Part shown: positions 41,997 to 46,922 of the stretch, one piece after another
How the letters are laid out: each line of letters opens with the position of its first letter
Numbering within the stretch: the first letter of the stretch is position 1
IMG/VR virus record: IMGVR_UViG_3300020203_000023
Coordinates: 1 to 48,076 of that record
Reading direction: 5' to 3' (one strand)
Origin: a virus
Length of the DNA stretch: 48,076 nucleotides
Translations under genes and position numbers: made by a program
The notes under the pieces: generated by a model
Seen by the model: only the letters and a program-made list of their open reading frames with translations
The model's database searches: none
Told to the model about the DNA's origin: nothing

Positions 41997-42260
41997 ATGC
42001 CGAATTCCGATCTTCCGCACCCTCGCTATTTTATAGACCTAAATTATAATATCTTGTACGTATTGTCGTATTATTGGGACGGCCCACTCCGCGTGGGCGA
42101 CGCATCGCAGGTCGTCGGCACGGAGCAAGGCGCCAAGCTCTTGAAGAGCCACGCCTCAGAAGAGATGATAGTTAGGTGGTGCGACCCTTTCAGCCTAGAA
42201 GAACACGCTCCGCGCCTCCCTCCTTCAACTCTAGAATACATGATAAAGGTACTCGTCTAA
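41997..42260 (+). CDS. MKY-family protein, class B
   Basis: 87 residues. MPNSDLPHPRYFIDLNYNIL start with an extended N-terminus; end CDPFSLEEHAPRLPPSTLEY then MIKVLV. The leader AGAAAGC..ACGTATATG is shared with 41098 and 41330. Overlaps the next start by one base. Confidence 0.65.
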   Translation: MPNSDLPHPRYFIDLNYNILYVLSYYWDGPLRVGDASQVVGTEQGAKLLKSHASEEMIVRWCDPFSLEEHAPRLPPSTLEYMIKVLV

Positions 42261-42811
42261 TGTCTACTGCTTGGGAATATGCAATAGCGCAACACGACTT
42301 TGCCGTGTATCGTCGCGCCAAATTGGATAAGCGTCGCATCGATTTCTTCTGCGACGCTCTCCGGAAGTGGCGCACCGTGGAACAGTGGTGGGTTGAAAAC
42401 GACAGTCGCTATCTCGGATTGAAGTGGAGCGACACAGCAGAAGGAGCATTCGCAAAACGCAAGACTCCAAGAAGTTTTAAAGCAATCTGCATAGCTCTCT
42501 ACAACGATAAGAGCACGACTGCCTACTATATAAGTTTTCGAACGTGTGAGCTTCATAGCGTGGAAAGCTTTGGAACTAGCACACCCTCTGAGAACAATAG
42601 CCTCATCCAGAAAGTGAGTCCAGTCCTGAGTGTTCGAGGCAAATTAGACTGCTATCCAGTCGATGCGACTCTAACGTTCGTTCAAAGAATGGCCCGCTTC
42701 TTTAGATATCCTAGGGTTTCTTATTTCGACACTCTAATTCCATTCGATCTGGTGGAACATGGTTCGTTAATCTCGCCCGAAGTACTAGAGCTCTTTATCA
42801 GAAAAATCTGA
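42260..42811 (+). CDS. Long MKY-family protein, class B end with N-terminal extension
   Basis: 183 residues from ATG 42260, the longest in the array. Residues about 97-115 contain STTAYYISFRTCELHSVESF, like the start of the 46985 protein (MTAYYISLKRPNS), and the end LIPFDLVEHGSLISPEVLEL is class B. The first 90 residues (AIAQHDFAVYRRAKLDKRRI, KWRTVEQWWVENDSRYL) look like a second module, so this may be a fusion of two members. Last gene before the island. Confidence 0.65.
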   Translation: MSTAWEYAIAQHDFAVYRRAKLDKRRIDFFCDALRKWRTVEQWWVENDSRYLGLKWSDTAEGAFAKRKTPRSFKAICIALYNDKSTTAYYISFRTCELHSVESFGTSTPSENNSLIQKVSPVLSVRGKLDCYPVDATLTFVQRMARFFRYPRVSYFDTLIPFDLVEHGSLISPEVLELFIRKI

Positions 42812-42880
42812 ATCGAGAGATCTCTACAGAAGAGTTTTCTAGTCCGGAGACTCTATATAGGGGGCGTTTTTCTCAAGGGG

Positions 42881-42941
42881 GATCTCTATTCGAGAGATCT
42901 CTATTCGAGAGATCTCTATTCGAGAGATCTCTATTCGAGAG
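42881..42941. repeat. 15-bp tandem repeat, four copies
   Basis: Unit ATCTCTATTCGAGAG repeated four times without change, each containing the palindrome AGAGATCTCT across the junction. A fifth partial unit lies at about 42814. The array is flanked by GAGACTCTATATAGGGGGC (about 42847) and GAGACTCTATATGGGGGGC (about 42939). The iterated palindromes suggest a binding array for a replication or regulatory protein. Confidence 0.85.
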
Positions 42942-43005
42942 ACTCTATATGGGGGGCATTAGTTTGTTGGGTTCGATTAAATGATTTTTGGGGTACCCCG
43001 CCAGT

Positions 43006-43020
43006 TGGCACGCTTTTTGC
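43006..43020 (+). promoter_or_regulatory. Sigma-54-like promoter element 1
   Basis: TGGCAC-N5-TTGC, preceded by T and followed by A: an exact match to the -24/-12 consensus, 190 bases upstream of the first island gene. It could also be one of several TTGGCAC binding sites. Confidence 0.42.
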
Positions 43021-43053
43021 ATAGCAAAAATGTCGTTTTGTACAAAAGACAAT

Positions 43054-43068
43054 TGGCACAACATTTGC
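43054..43068 (+). promoter_or_regulatory. Sigma-54-like promoter element 2
   Basis: A second exact TGGCAC-N5-TTGC match 48 bases after the first and in the same orientation, followed by the palindrome GCATGCATGC. Confidence 0.42.
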
Positions 43069-43083
43069 ATGCATGCAATTTCC

Positions 43084-43101
43084 GTGCCACCGGTTTGGCA
43101 C
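43084..43101. repeat. GTGCCA / TGGCAC inverted repeat
   Basis: Perfect 6-bp arms with a 6-bp centre ccggtt. Together with the two sigma-54-like elements there are four GTGCCA/TGGCAC sites in 96 bases, as expected for an operator cluster. Confidence 0.6.
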
Positions 43102-43118
43102 GAAATAAACTTTTGGGC

Positions 43119-43161
43119 GGTGCTTAAGCCAGGTGCACGTAACGCCGTTACATTACTGTAG
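43119..43161 (+). promoter_or_regulatory. Promoter-like repeat, copy 1 (diverged)
   Basis: GGTGCTTAAGCC..GTGCACGTAACGCCGT lines up with copy 6 at 46245 (GGTGCTAAAGCT..ATGCCCTTAACGCCGT), but its 3' part is TACATTACTGTAG instead of AGAGTATATGTA. It also lacks GA/TC, as if rewritten to avoid them: the AGAG and GGATG bases are the ones changed. It lies 53 bases before the first island gene. Confidence 0.55.
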
Positions 43162-43213
43162 CCAATGCAAGGTGCAAGGGCTATAACACCAAAACGCTAG
43201 GGGTGCCTACCAA

Positions 43214-43612
43214 ATGCAAGTTACACAAAACGCTACCAATAACACCACGTTAATTGTTACGCCTGCAGGCCAAGCAACTTTGCCCACCGCGCTGTTTAAT
43301 ATTTTTGCAGCGTGCACCGCGCCCACCGCCTTGGTACAAATTGTGCAGGCGGGCGTAGCGGCTGGGTTTACAAACGGGTTTATTAGGGCGCAAGTGCAAG
43401 TGTTAGCCCAGCCCGGCCAATATAACGGTAGCCCGTGCATAGGGGCAATTTGTACCAGTACACAGGGTAAGCGCGTGTTTGTGCAGTTTGCGGTAGCGGG
43501 CGCCGCCCGGCCCAAGTTAACACGTACGGGTAGCAACCAGCCCGCCGCGCACGCCTTGGCCGCCGCCCCCACCAGCGTTGCCCCCGCCGTAGCCTTGCCC
43601 ACCGTAGCGTAA
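43214..43612 (+). CDS. Island protein lacking all Asp and Glu
   Basis: 132 residues from ATG 43214. It has no Asp, no Glu and only AGY serines, because every codon containing GA or TC is absent; the stop is TAA. It is therefore strongly basic, Ala/Thr/Val/Gln-rich with hydrophobic segments (LFNIFAACTAPTALVQIVQA, AAGFTNGFIRAQVQVLAQPG). The C-terminal 35 residues are Ala/Pro-rich. Reality as a gene is supported by the upstream promoter-like repeat and a terminator 9 bases after the stop. Unrecognised. Confidence 0.62.
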   Translation: MQVTQNATNNTTLIVTPAGQATLPTALFNIFAACTAPTALVQIVQAGVAAGFTNGFIRAQVQVLAQPGQYNGSPCIGAICTSTQGKRVFVQFAVAGAARPKLTRTGSNQPAAHALAAAPTSVAPAVALPTVA

Positions 43613-43620
43613 CACCAACC

Positions 43621-43647
43621 GGGCGCCGCCCGCTGGGCGCCCTTTTT
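43621..43647 (+). terminator. Rho-independent terminator
   Basis: GGGCGCC-gcccgct-GGGCGCCC followed by TTTTT: a 7-bp GC-only stem directly after the first island gene. It too is free of GA/TC. Confidence 0.88.
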
Positions 43648-43676
43648 AAACACTGGTTAACAGGGGTATACATACC

Positions 43677-44111
43677 ATGGCCAAAGTTACACTTGCCAAT
43701 GTTATTGCAATGTTACAGGCTACCCGCTACCCCCAGGTACGTTGGTACAGTATTATACAAACCGTACCAGGTAGCGGTATGGGCCACCACCTTAGCCGCG
43801 CCCTAGGTATAGTAATTAACGGCCAACCGTATATTATTAGTTACAAGGGTACCGTGCACGGCCACGGGCGCCCCAACCGGGCCAATGATTTAGGTATACG
43901 CGCCCAAGTAAGCCAAGCCTTGCGCGCCCTACCAAGCTACGGCGTTACATCTGAGACAACGCACGGCTGTAGTATGGCGGTAGCCTACACCAAGCACCCT
44001 ACCGTAAACGCGGCCCTGCAAGCCCTATTGGCCGGGCGCCGGGTAAGCGCCCGCTACGGGGCCGGGCTAACGCAAGTTATGCAAGCCTTTAACAAAGTAC
44101 ACCCGTTTTAA
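43677..44111 (+). CDS. Island protein with near-total GA/TC avoidance
   Basis: 144 residues with one Asp (RANDLG) and one Glu (TSETTHG), the only places where GA or TC occur in the gene. Basic, His/Gly-rich (GSGMGHHLSRALGIVINGQP, YKGTVHGHGRPNRANDLGIR) with a helical C-terminus. CAGGGG lies upstream of the ATG and a terminator follows the stop. No catalytic family is recognised. The conserved-looking His, Asp and Glu could be functionally required exceptions. Confidence 0.64.
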   Translation: MAKVTLANVIAMLQATRYPQVRWYSIIQTVPGSGMGHHLSRALGIVINGQPYIISYKGTVHGHGRPNRANDLGIRAQVSQALRALPSYGVTSETTHGCSMAVAYTKHPTVNAALQALLAGRRVSARYGAGLTQVMQAFNKVHPF

Positions 44112-44114
44112 TAG

Positions 44115-44141
44115 CCGCCCGCCCGCTGGGCGGTTTTTTTT
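44115..44141 (+). terminator. Rho-independent terminator
   Basis: CCGCCC (44115-44120) / GGGCGG (44128-44133) with a 7-nt loop, then eight T. Confidence 0.9.
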
Positions 44142-44152
44142 GGTGGCCGGGC

Positions 44153-44169
44153 CAGATTCTCAGAATCTC
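44153..44169. repeat. Palindrome AGATTCTCAGAATCT, site 1
   Basis: A near-perfect palindrome (CAGATTCTCAGAATCTC) 3 bases before promoter-like repeat copy 2. It is identical, with its following 24 bases, to the sequence at 44562-44601. Confidence 0.75.
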
Positions 44170-44171
44170 GA

Positions 44172-44218
44172 ACTATTTACTAATGCTAGATGCATGTATT
44201 GCCGTAGAGTATATGTAA
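44172..44218 (+). promoter_or_regulatory. Promoter-like repeat, copy 2
   Basis: Contains TACTAATGCTAGATGC and then ATTGCCGTAGAGTATATG. It lies 32 bases before the ATG at 44250, with AAGGAG between. Conserved core in all later copies: GCTAATGCT-GATGC, TAATGCCGTAGAGT, TATATG. Confidence 0.65.
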
Positions 44219-44249
44219 ACAATGACCCAAACCGCAAAGGAGTCCAGCG

Positions 44250-44519
44250 ATGCAAGTATTAAATTTTGTAGCCGTGAACGTTAGCCAAGGTTACGAAGCA
44301 TTTAGTTATTTGATGGTCACAGATTGCGGTAGTTATTTTAGCTGCAACGCTACTGTGTTGCCTGTTATTGGCCACGCCCTCCCAGACGCCGCCCTACCCA
44401 TCTCCCCACGCAACGGTGCAGCCTACGCTACGTTGCAGGCTTGCCTGGGCAACGCCCGTGCAATTGCAAGCGCCCACGCCAGAGGCTTTAAGGTTAAACA
44501 GTTTGGCTTGGTACGCTAA
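44250..44519 (+). CDS. Island protein, partly GA/TC-depleted
   Basis: 89 residues from ATG 44250 with AAGGAG upstream. About ten GA/TC dinucleotides occur in 270 bases, against roughly 34 at random, so it is intermediate between the two genes before it and ordinary sequence. Only one Glu and two Asp. Ala/Val-rich; MQVLNFVAVNVSQGYEAFSY start; no family recognised. Confidence 0.66.
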   Translation: MQVLNFVAVNVSQGYEAFSYLMVTDCGSYFSCNATVLPVIGHALPDAALPISPRNGAAYATLQACLGNARAIASAHARGFKVKQFGLVR

Positions 44520-44524
44520 CACGC

Positions 44525-44548
44525 AAGGCCCTTCTGGGACCTTTTATT
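44525..44548 (+). terminator. Probable terminator
   Basis: AAGGCCC-TTCT-GGGACCTT (one C/A mismatch) followed by TTATTTA, a few bases after the stop. Weaker than the two before it. Confidence 0.6.
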
Positions 44549-44560
44549 TAGTTGCTGGTT

Positions 44561-44577
44561 GAGATTCTCAGAATCTC
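44561..44577. repeat. Palindrome GAGATTCTCAGAATCTC, site 2
   Basis: A perfect 8-bp arm palindrome around a single C, directly upstream of promoter-like repeat copy 3; same arrangement as site 1. Confidence 0.8.
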
Positions 44578-44579
44578 GA

Positions 44580-44625
44580 ACTATTTACTAATGCTAGATG
44601 CTCGTAATGCCGTAGAGTATTTGTA
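44580..44625 (+). promoter_or_regulatory. Promoter-like repeat, copy 3
   Basis: ACTATTTACTAATGCTAGATGC then GTAATGCCGTAGAGTATTTGTA; 42 bases before the ATG at 44667. Confidence 0.66.
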
Positions 44626-44666
44626 CGCAACGACCCACGTTTGACTGACCAATTGGAGTGATTGCA

Positions 44667-44873
44667 ATGCAATGTGGAACATCTATTAGATATTACGCTC
44701 AGTTGATTAACAAACGCTTAGACAAGAAGATCGACCTTGCGACTGTCAGACTCGACGATATGTATAAGTTTGTTGTGGATCATTCTGAGATGCTGTCATT
44801 CTCAGAGCAGGTATCCGCCCGTCCCGCTATCCAGACCTTCTGTAAAATAGTTGCTAATGCTAGATGCACTTAA
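44667..44873 (+). CDS. Small island protein
   Basis: 68 residues from ATG 44667 with GGAG 10 bases upstream (a GTG at 44658 is less likely). Helical, mixed charge (YYAQLINKRLDKKIDLATVR, LDDMYKFVVDHSEMLSFSEQ). Its last nine codons run through promoter-like repeat copy 4, so regulatory and coding sequence overlap. Normal GA/TC content. Unrecognised. Confidence 0.58.
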   Translation: MQCGTSIRYYAQLINKRLDKKIDLATVRLDDMYKFVVDHSEMLSFSEQVSARPAIQTFCKIVANARCT

Positions 44874-44890
44874 TGCCGTAGAGTGTATAG
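44846..44890 (+). promoter_or_regulatory. Promoter-like repeat, copy 4
   Basis: AATAGTTGCTAATGCTAGATGC then TTAATGCCGTAGAGTGTATAG; overlaps the end of the 44667 gene and lies 32 bases before the ATG at 44922. Confidence 0.66.
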
Positions 44891-44921
44891 CCACCCACCC
44901 CACCACAGGAGTACGGACCAC

Positions 44922-45101
44922 ATGAAGTATATTGCTTGGGTACGGAAGGAAGACGGCAAGATTGTGGTGAAGCCTTGGTTGGTTGCACTCGCGGTAGGAG
45001 AGATGCGCCAGGTATTCCACCTCGCTCTCTGGAAGTTTTCTGGGGTATGGGCGTCAGAATCTGAAGCTCGTGAGAATGCTCTAGACTACATTACACCTTA
45101 A
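44922..45101 (+). CDS. Small island protein
   Basis: 59 residues from ATG 44922 with AGGAG upstream. MKYIAWVRKEDGKIVVKPWL start, Trp-rich middle (LALWKFSGVWASESEARENA). The MKY start is probably coincidence because the C-terminal family module is absent. The next gene starts 11 bases on with its own AAGGAG and no repeat, so both are on one transcript. Confidence 0.63.
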   Translation: MKYIAWVRKEDGKIVVKPWLVALAVGEMRQVFHLALWKFSGVWASESEARENALDYITP

Positions 45102-45112
45102 GGAGAACACAT

Positions 45113-45334
45113 ATGAGAGTGTTAATTGAAATCAATGGCTTCAACATTCATGGACGCTCCTACCTCGCCGACTGGAACTGGGTAGCCGTGAAGGTAGCGC
45201 AGGGCGGAGCTCTGGAGCTCGGCATCCAGCAGGCCATGCTCCAGGCCACGTACCCGGACTCCAAGTATGTCCTTCTGAGTGATCAGGAATCTAAGGATTG
45301 GTTTGATGATGAAGTCCAAGGAAGCTCGATGTAA
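45113..45334 (+). CDS. Small island protein
   Basis: 73 residues. AAGGAG precedes the ATG. MRVLIEINGFNIHGRSYLAD start; short alpha/beta; acidic end (DQESKDWFDDEVQGSSM). Unrecognised. Its stop touches promoter-like repeat copy 5. Confidence 0.63.
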   Translation: MRVLIEINGFNIHGRSYLADWNWVAVKVAQGGALELGIQQAMLQATYPDSKYVLLSDQESKDWFDDEVQGSSM

Positions 45335-45377
45335 ATAGTTGCTAATGTTGGATGCCTGTATTGCCGTAGAGTATATG
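45334..45377 (+). promoter_or_regulatory. Promoter-like repeat, copy 5
   Basis: AATAGTTGCTAATGTTGGATGC then TATTGCCGTAGAGTATATG; 28 bases before the ATG at 45406. It heads a four-gene group of small, mostly membrane proteins. Confidence 0.66.
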
Positions 45378-45405
45378 CCACCAGTAACCACAAAGGAGCA
45401 CCCCC

Positions 45406-45594
45406 ATGGATCCACAAGTTCTCGCTTCTCTGCTCAACCTCTCGCAGCTCTTAGCTGGACTCGCTCTTCTGTTCGTGATCTCTCTAGCTCTCATCTCTTT
45501 CACTGTCTATACGCTCAACATCATTCGGACTCCAGACTACAAGAAGTTGGCTCAAGAAGCAGAGGAAGAAGTCAACGGACAGTTCCAGGACTAA
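45406..45594 (+). CDS. Small single-span membrane protein
   Basis: 62 residues. The membrane segment is about residues 13-38 (LSQLLAGLALLFVISLALIS), with a charged cytoplasm-type tail (IRTPDYKKLAQEAEEEVNGQ). AAAGGAG lies upstream. Could be a holin, a superinfection-exclusion factor or an envelope-acting early protein; nothing distinguishes these. Confidence 0.66.
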   Translation: MDPQVLASLLNLSQLLAGLALLFVISLALISFTVYTLNIIRTPDYKKLAQEAEEEVNGQFQD

Positions 45595-45616
45595 TCTAAT
45601 CCCAAGGAGATATACC

Positions 45617-45721
45617 ATGGACTACGATGATGATTGCCTCGACGTGTCAGAGTTCGGTGAAGAAGAAATGGAATACCTCGAGCGCACATGGATCACTGGA
45701 GACGAAGATGAAGATGAATAA
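45617..45721 (+). CDS. Tiny acidic protein
   Basis: 34 residues, ATG 45617 with AAGGAGATATACC just upstream, an ideal ribosome site. MDYDDDCLDVSEFGEEEMEY then LERTWITGDEDEDE: about half of the residues are Asp or Glu. DNA-mimic-like acidity is noted, but length makes this speculative. Overlaps the next gene by 14 nt. Confidence 0.6.
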   Translation: MDYDDDCLDVSEFGEEEMEYLERTWITGDEDEDE

Positions 45722-45932
45722 GCCTTGTTGGCCGATCGTGTTTCTCGACGCCTTCATATTCTGTGCACTCGCTGCTTTCGCCGCTCTGATCTGCTACCTC
45801 GTGTTTCTTATGTTCAAGGCCGCGTCGGCTTTCTCGGTCGGGGCAGTCGTCATCTTTGTTTCTGTTTCGTTCATCGTAACTCTAGTGCATCATCTATTCA
45901 GGAAAGGCCCATTTTCTAAGGATGACATATGA
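45708..45932 (+). CDS. Small two-span membrane protein
   Basis: 74 residues from ATG 45708 (GGAG 6 bases upstream; ATG 45714 also possible). Two hydrophobic segments (IVFLDAFIFCALAAFAALIC and FSVGAVVIFVSVSFIVTLVH) separated by a short polar turn, with a basic end. Holin-like topology but no further evidence. Stop overlaps the next ATG by 4 nt. Confidence 0.63.
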   Translation: MKMNKPCWPIVFLDAFIFCALAAFAALICYLVFLMFKAASAFSVGAVVIFVSVSFIVTLVHHLFRKGPFSKDDI

Positions 45933-46111
45933 ACATAGGAGAGCAATACGTGACTATAGGAGAGCTACTAGGTTACTTCATCTATCTACTCTCATTCATA
46001 CTGTTGGCAATAGCCTTCTCAGTAGGTCCAAGCTGGTTAACCTATATAGGGCTAAGTTGGATCTGTCTATTGCTCGGACGCCATCTCACGAAAACCACGA
46101 TGAAACCCTAA
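45929..46111 (+). CDS. Small membrane protein
   Basis: 60 residues with two closely spaced hydrophobic segments (LLGYFIYLLSFILLAIAFSV, WLTYIGLSWICLLLG). Coupled to the preceding membrane gene; ends before a terminator. Function unknown. Confidence 0.62.
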   Translation: MNIGEQYVTIGELLGYFIYLLSFILLAIAFSVGPSWLTYIGLSWICLLLGRHLTKTTMKP

Positions 46112-46117
46112 ACAAAG

Positions 46118-46155
46118 GCCCTTGCTACTATACTAATAGCGGCAAGGGCTTCTCT
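46118..46155 (+). terminator. Probable rho-independent terminator
   Basis: GCCCTTGC (46118-46125) / GCAAGGGC (46142-46149), an 8-bp stem with a further GCTA/TAGC pairing inside the loop, followed by TTCTCTT. Confidence 0.72.
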
Positions 46156-46165
46156 TGATACATAT

Positions 46166-46212
46166 AGACTCTCAGATTCTCAGAGTCTGAAATCGATTTT
46201 GAGATTCTGAGA
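46166..46212. repeat. Cluster of AGATTCT/AGAGTCT inverted repeats
   Basis: AGACTCT (46166-46172) and AGAGTCT (46182-46188) form a hairpin. CAGATTCTCAGAG overlaps it, and TTTGAGATTCTGAGAC (to 46212) is an inverted version across a central ATCGAT. Related to the palindromes at 44153 and 44561. Confidence 0.6.
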
Positions 46213-46244
46213 CATTAGCAATCTTCGTGCCAAAAATACTTGCA

Positions 46245-46290
46245 AATAGGTGCTAAAGCTGGATGCCCTTAACGCCGTAGAGTATATGTA
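46245..46290 (+). promoter_or_regulatory. Promoter-like repeat, copy 6
   Basis: AATAGGTGCTAAAGCTGGATGC then TTAACGCCGTAGAGTATATGTA; 51 bases before the ATG at 46341. Confidence 0.65.
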
Positions 46291-46340
46291 AGTAAGGCGC
46301 GGTGCTGACGCTTACAACACCAGGTTCTAGGAGAATCACA

Positions 46341-46913
46341 ATGACAGCTACCACACTTTCCTTCACGGTTTCCGATGCAAATGGCAAGACGATCATTGAA
46401 GCTAAGAATGGTGAAATCTCAGTCAAGAAGATTGACCTTCCCACAGCAGCGTTCGATGTCCTCTCGCAGCTCACCGATCCCACCCCTAACAAGGAAGTCC
46501 AGCAGCTTATCGCACACGCCATGGGATGGGGCCTCAACGAAGCAGGACGCTGCCCAAAAGCAGCAGCCCTCCTGGAGCGCGTGACTCACGGATACGGTGT
46601 GTTCAATGGTGTAATTGCAGTGATGGTTGCTTCTAGTGTCGGCAAGTCCCGGTTCTTTAGCTTCAATGAGAACCTGGCAGCAGCCGGTGCAGCCCCGATG
46701 CTCACCCGTCAGAAGAAAGCAGAAACAGTAGTAGTCGATGACGGCATGGTACTGGTAGAAGCTCCCGACGCTCCGGCTTCAAAGTTCTCCGAAGAAGTAA
46801 TCACAGAGCTCACCCATCTCCAGCAAGTGCTCTCGGAAGACTTTACAGAAGTAGTTTACCCTGATGATGAAGCAGCGCCCTTCGAAGCTCGTGGGATTGA
46901 AGACGCAGTCTAA
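46341..46913 (+). CDS. Abundant-looking hypothetical island protein
   Basis: 190 residues from ATG 46341 with AGGAG upstream; the frame's earlier ATG at 46302 has none. Restricted codon use suggests high expression. A beta-rich N-terminus (TTLSFTVSDANGKTIIEAKN) is followed by a helical domain (LLERVTHGYGVFNGVIAVMV) and a long acidic tail (VVDDGMVLVEAPDAPASKFS, ending DDEAAPFEARGIEDAV). No family recognised; an early-expressed host-interaction or DNA-associated protein is possible. Confidence 0.66.
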   Translation: MTATTLSFTVSDANGKTIIEAKNGEISVKKIDLPTAAFDVLSQLTDPTPNKEVQQLIAHAMGWGLNEAGRCPKAAALLERVTHGYGVFNGVIAVMVASSVGKSRFFSFNENLAAAGAAPMLTRQKKAETVVVDDGMVLVEAPDAPASKFSEEVITELTHLQQVLSEDFTEVVYPDDEAAPFEARGIEDAV

Positions 46914-46922
46914 TAGATCGAA

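Larger units (their letters stand above)
36611..42811 (+). repeat. Tandem array of 25 MKY-family genes
   Basis: Twenty-five consecutive plus-strand genes of 48-183 codons, mostly joined by 1- or 4-nt overlaps, encode one diverged family. Most start M-K-[YF]-x-[YF] or M-x-Y-[LFI], contain a short Trp/Tyr-rich beta region (often V-[EQ]-[YF]-W) and end in a helical module. Class A ends D-S-[IV]-E-[ED]-L-L...DP...I..LV. Class B ends P-F-x-x-E-E-H...L......[EY]-x-I...V. Class C, at 47 kb, ends S-[IL]-E-[EQ]-V-L-E..L..ELR..I[IV]..L. No internal terminators are seen, so a single long transcript is likely. Function unknown. Confidence 0.8.
42812..43213. other. 402-base non-coding regulatory stretch
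   Basis: No credible gene. It holds, in order: an isolated GAGAGATCTCT unit; two imperfect direct repeats around GAGACTCTATAT-GGGGGC; the 15-bp tandem array between them; two sigma-54-like elements; a GTGCCA/TGGCAC inverted repeat; a GCATGCATGC palindrome; and the first copy of the promoter-like repeat. It separates the MKY array from the island genes. Confidence 0.7.
43104..43886. other. 783-base stretch without any GA or TC dinucleotide
   Basis: Reading every base, no GA and no TC (its complement) occurs between the GA at 43102 and the GA at 43887. At equal base use about 98 would be expected. AG and CT are frequent in the same stretch, so it is not a purine/pyrimidine effect. It covers non-coding leader, a whole gene, a terminator and half the next gene. 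Up to 44153 only four exceptions follow. Confidence 0.95.

Noticed and set aside
42881-42941. CRISPR array
   Set aside because: The 15-bp units abut without spacers and no cas gene is present.
42966-42990. tRNA-like T-loop GGTTCGATTAAAT
   Set aside because: No acceptor, D-arm or anticodon stem could be found around it.
43207-43653. Minus-strand frame of 148 codons over the GA/TC-free gene
   Set aside because: The lack of TC/GA removes many stop-creating contexts on both strands (TGA cannot occur), so long antisense frames are expected. The plus-strand gene has the promoter repeat and terminator.
44922-45101. MKY-family membership of the MKYIAW protein
   Set aside because: Only the first three residues match; the C-terminal helical module is missing and it follows the island promoter repeat.
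45339-45599. Frame of 86 codons overlapping the 45406 membrane gene
   Set aside because: It begins inside the promoter repeat, has no ribosome site and shows Ser/Arg-rich out-of-frame composition.
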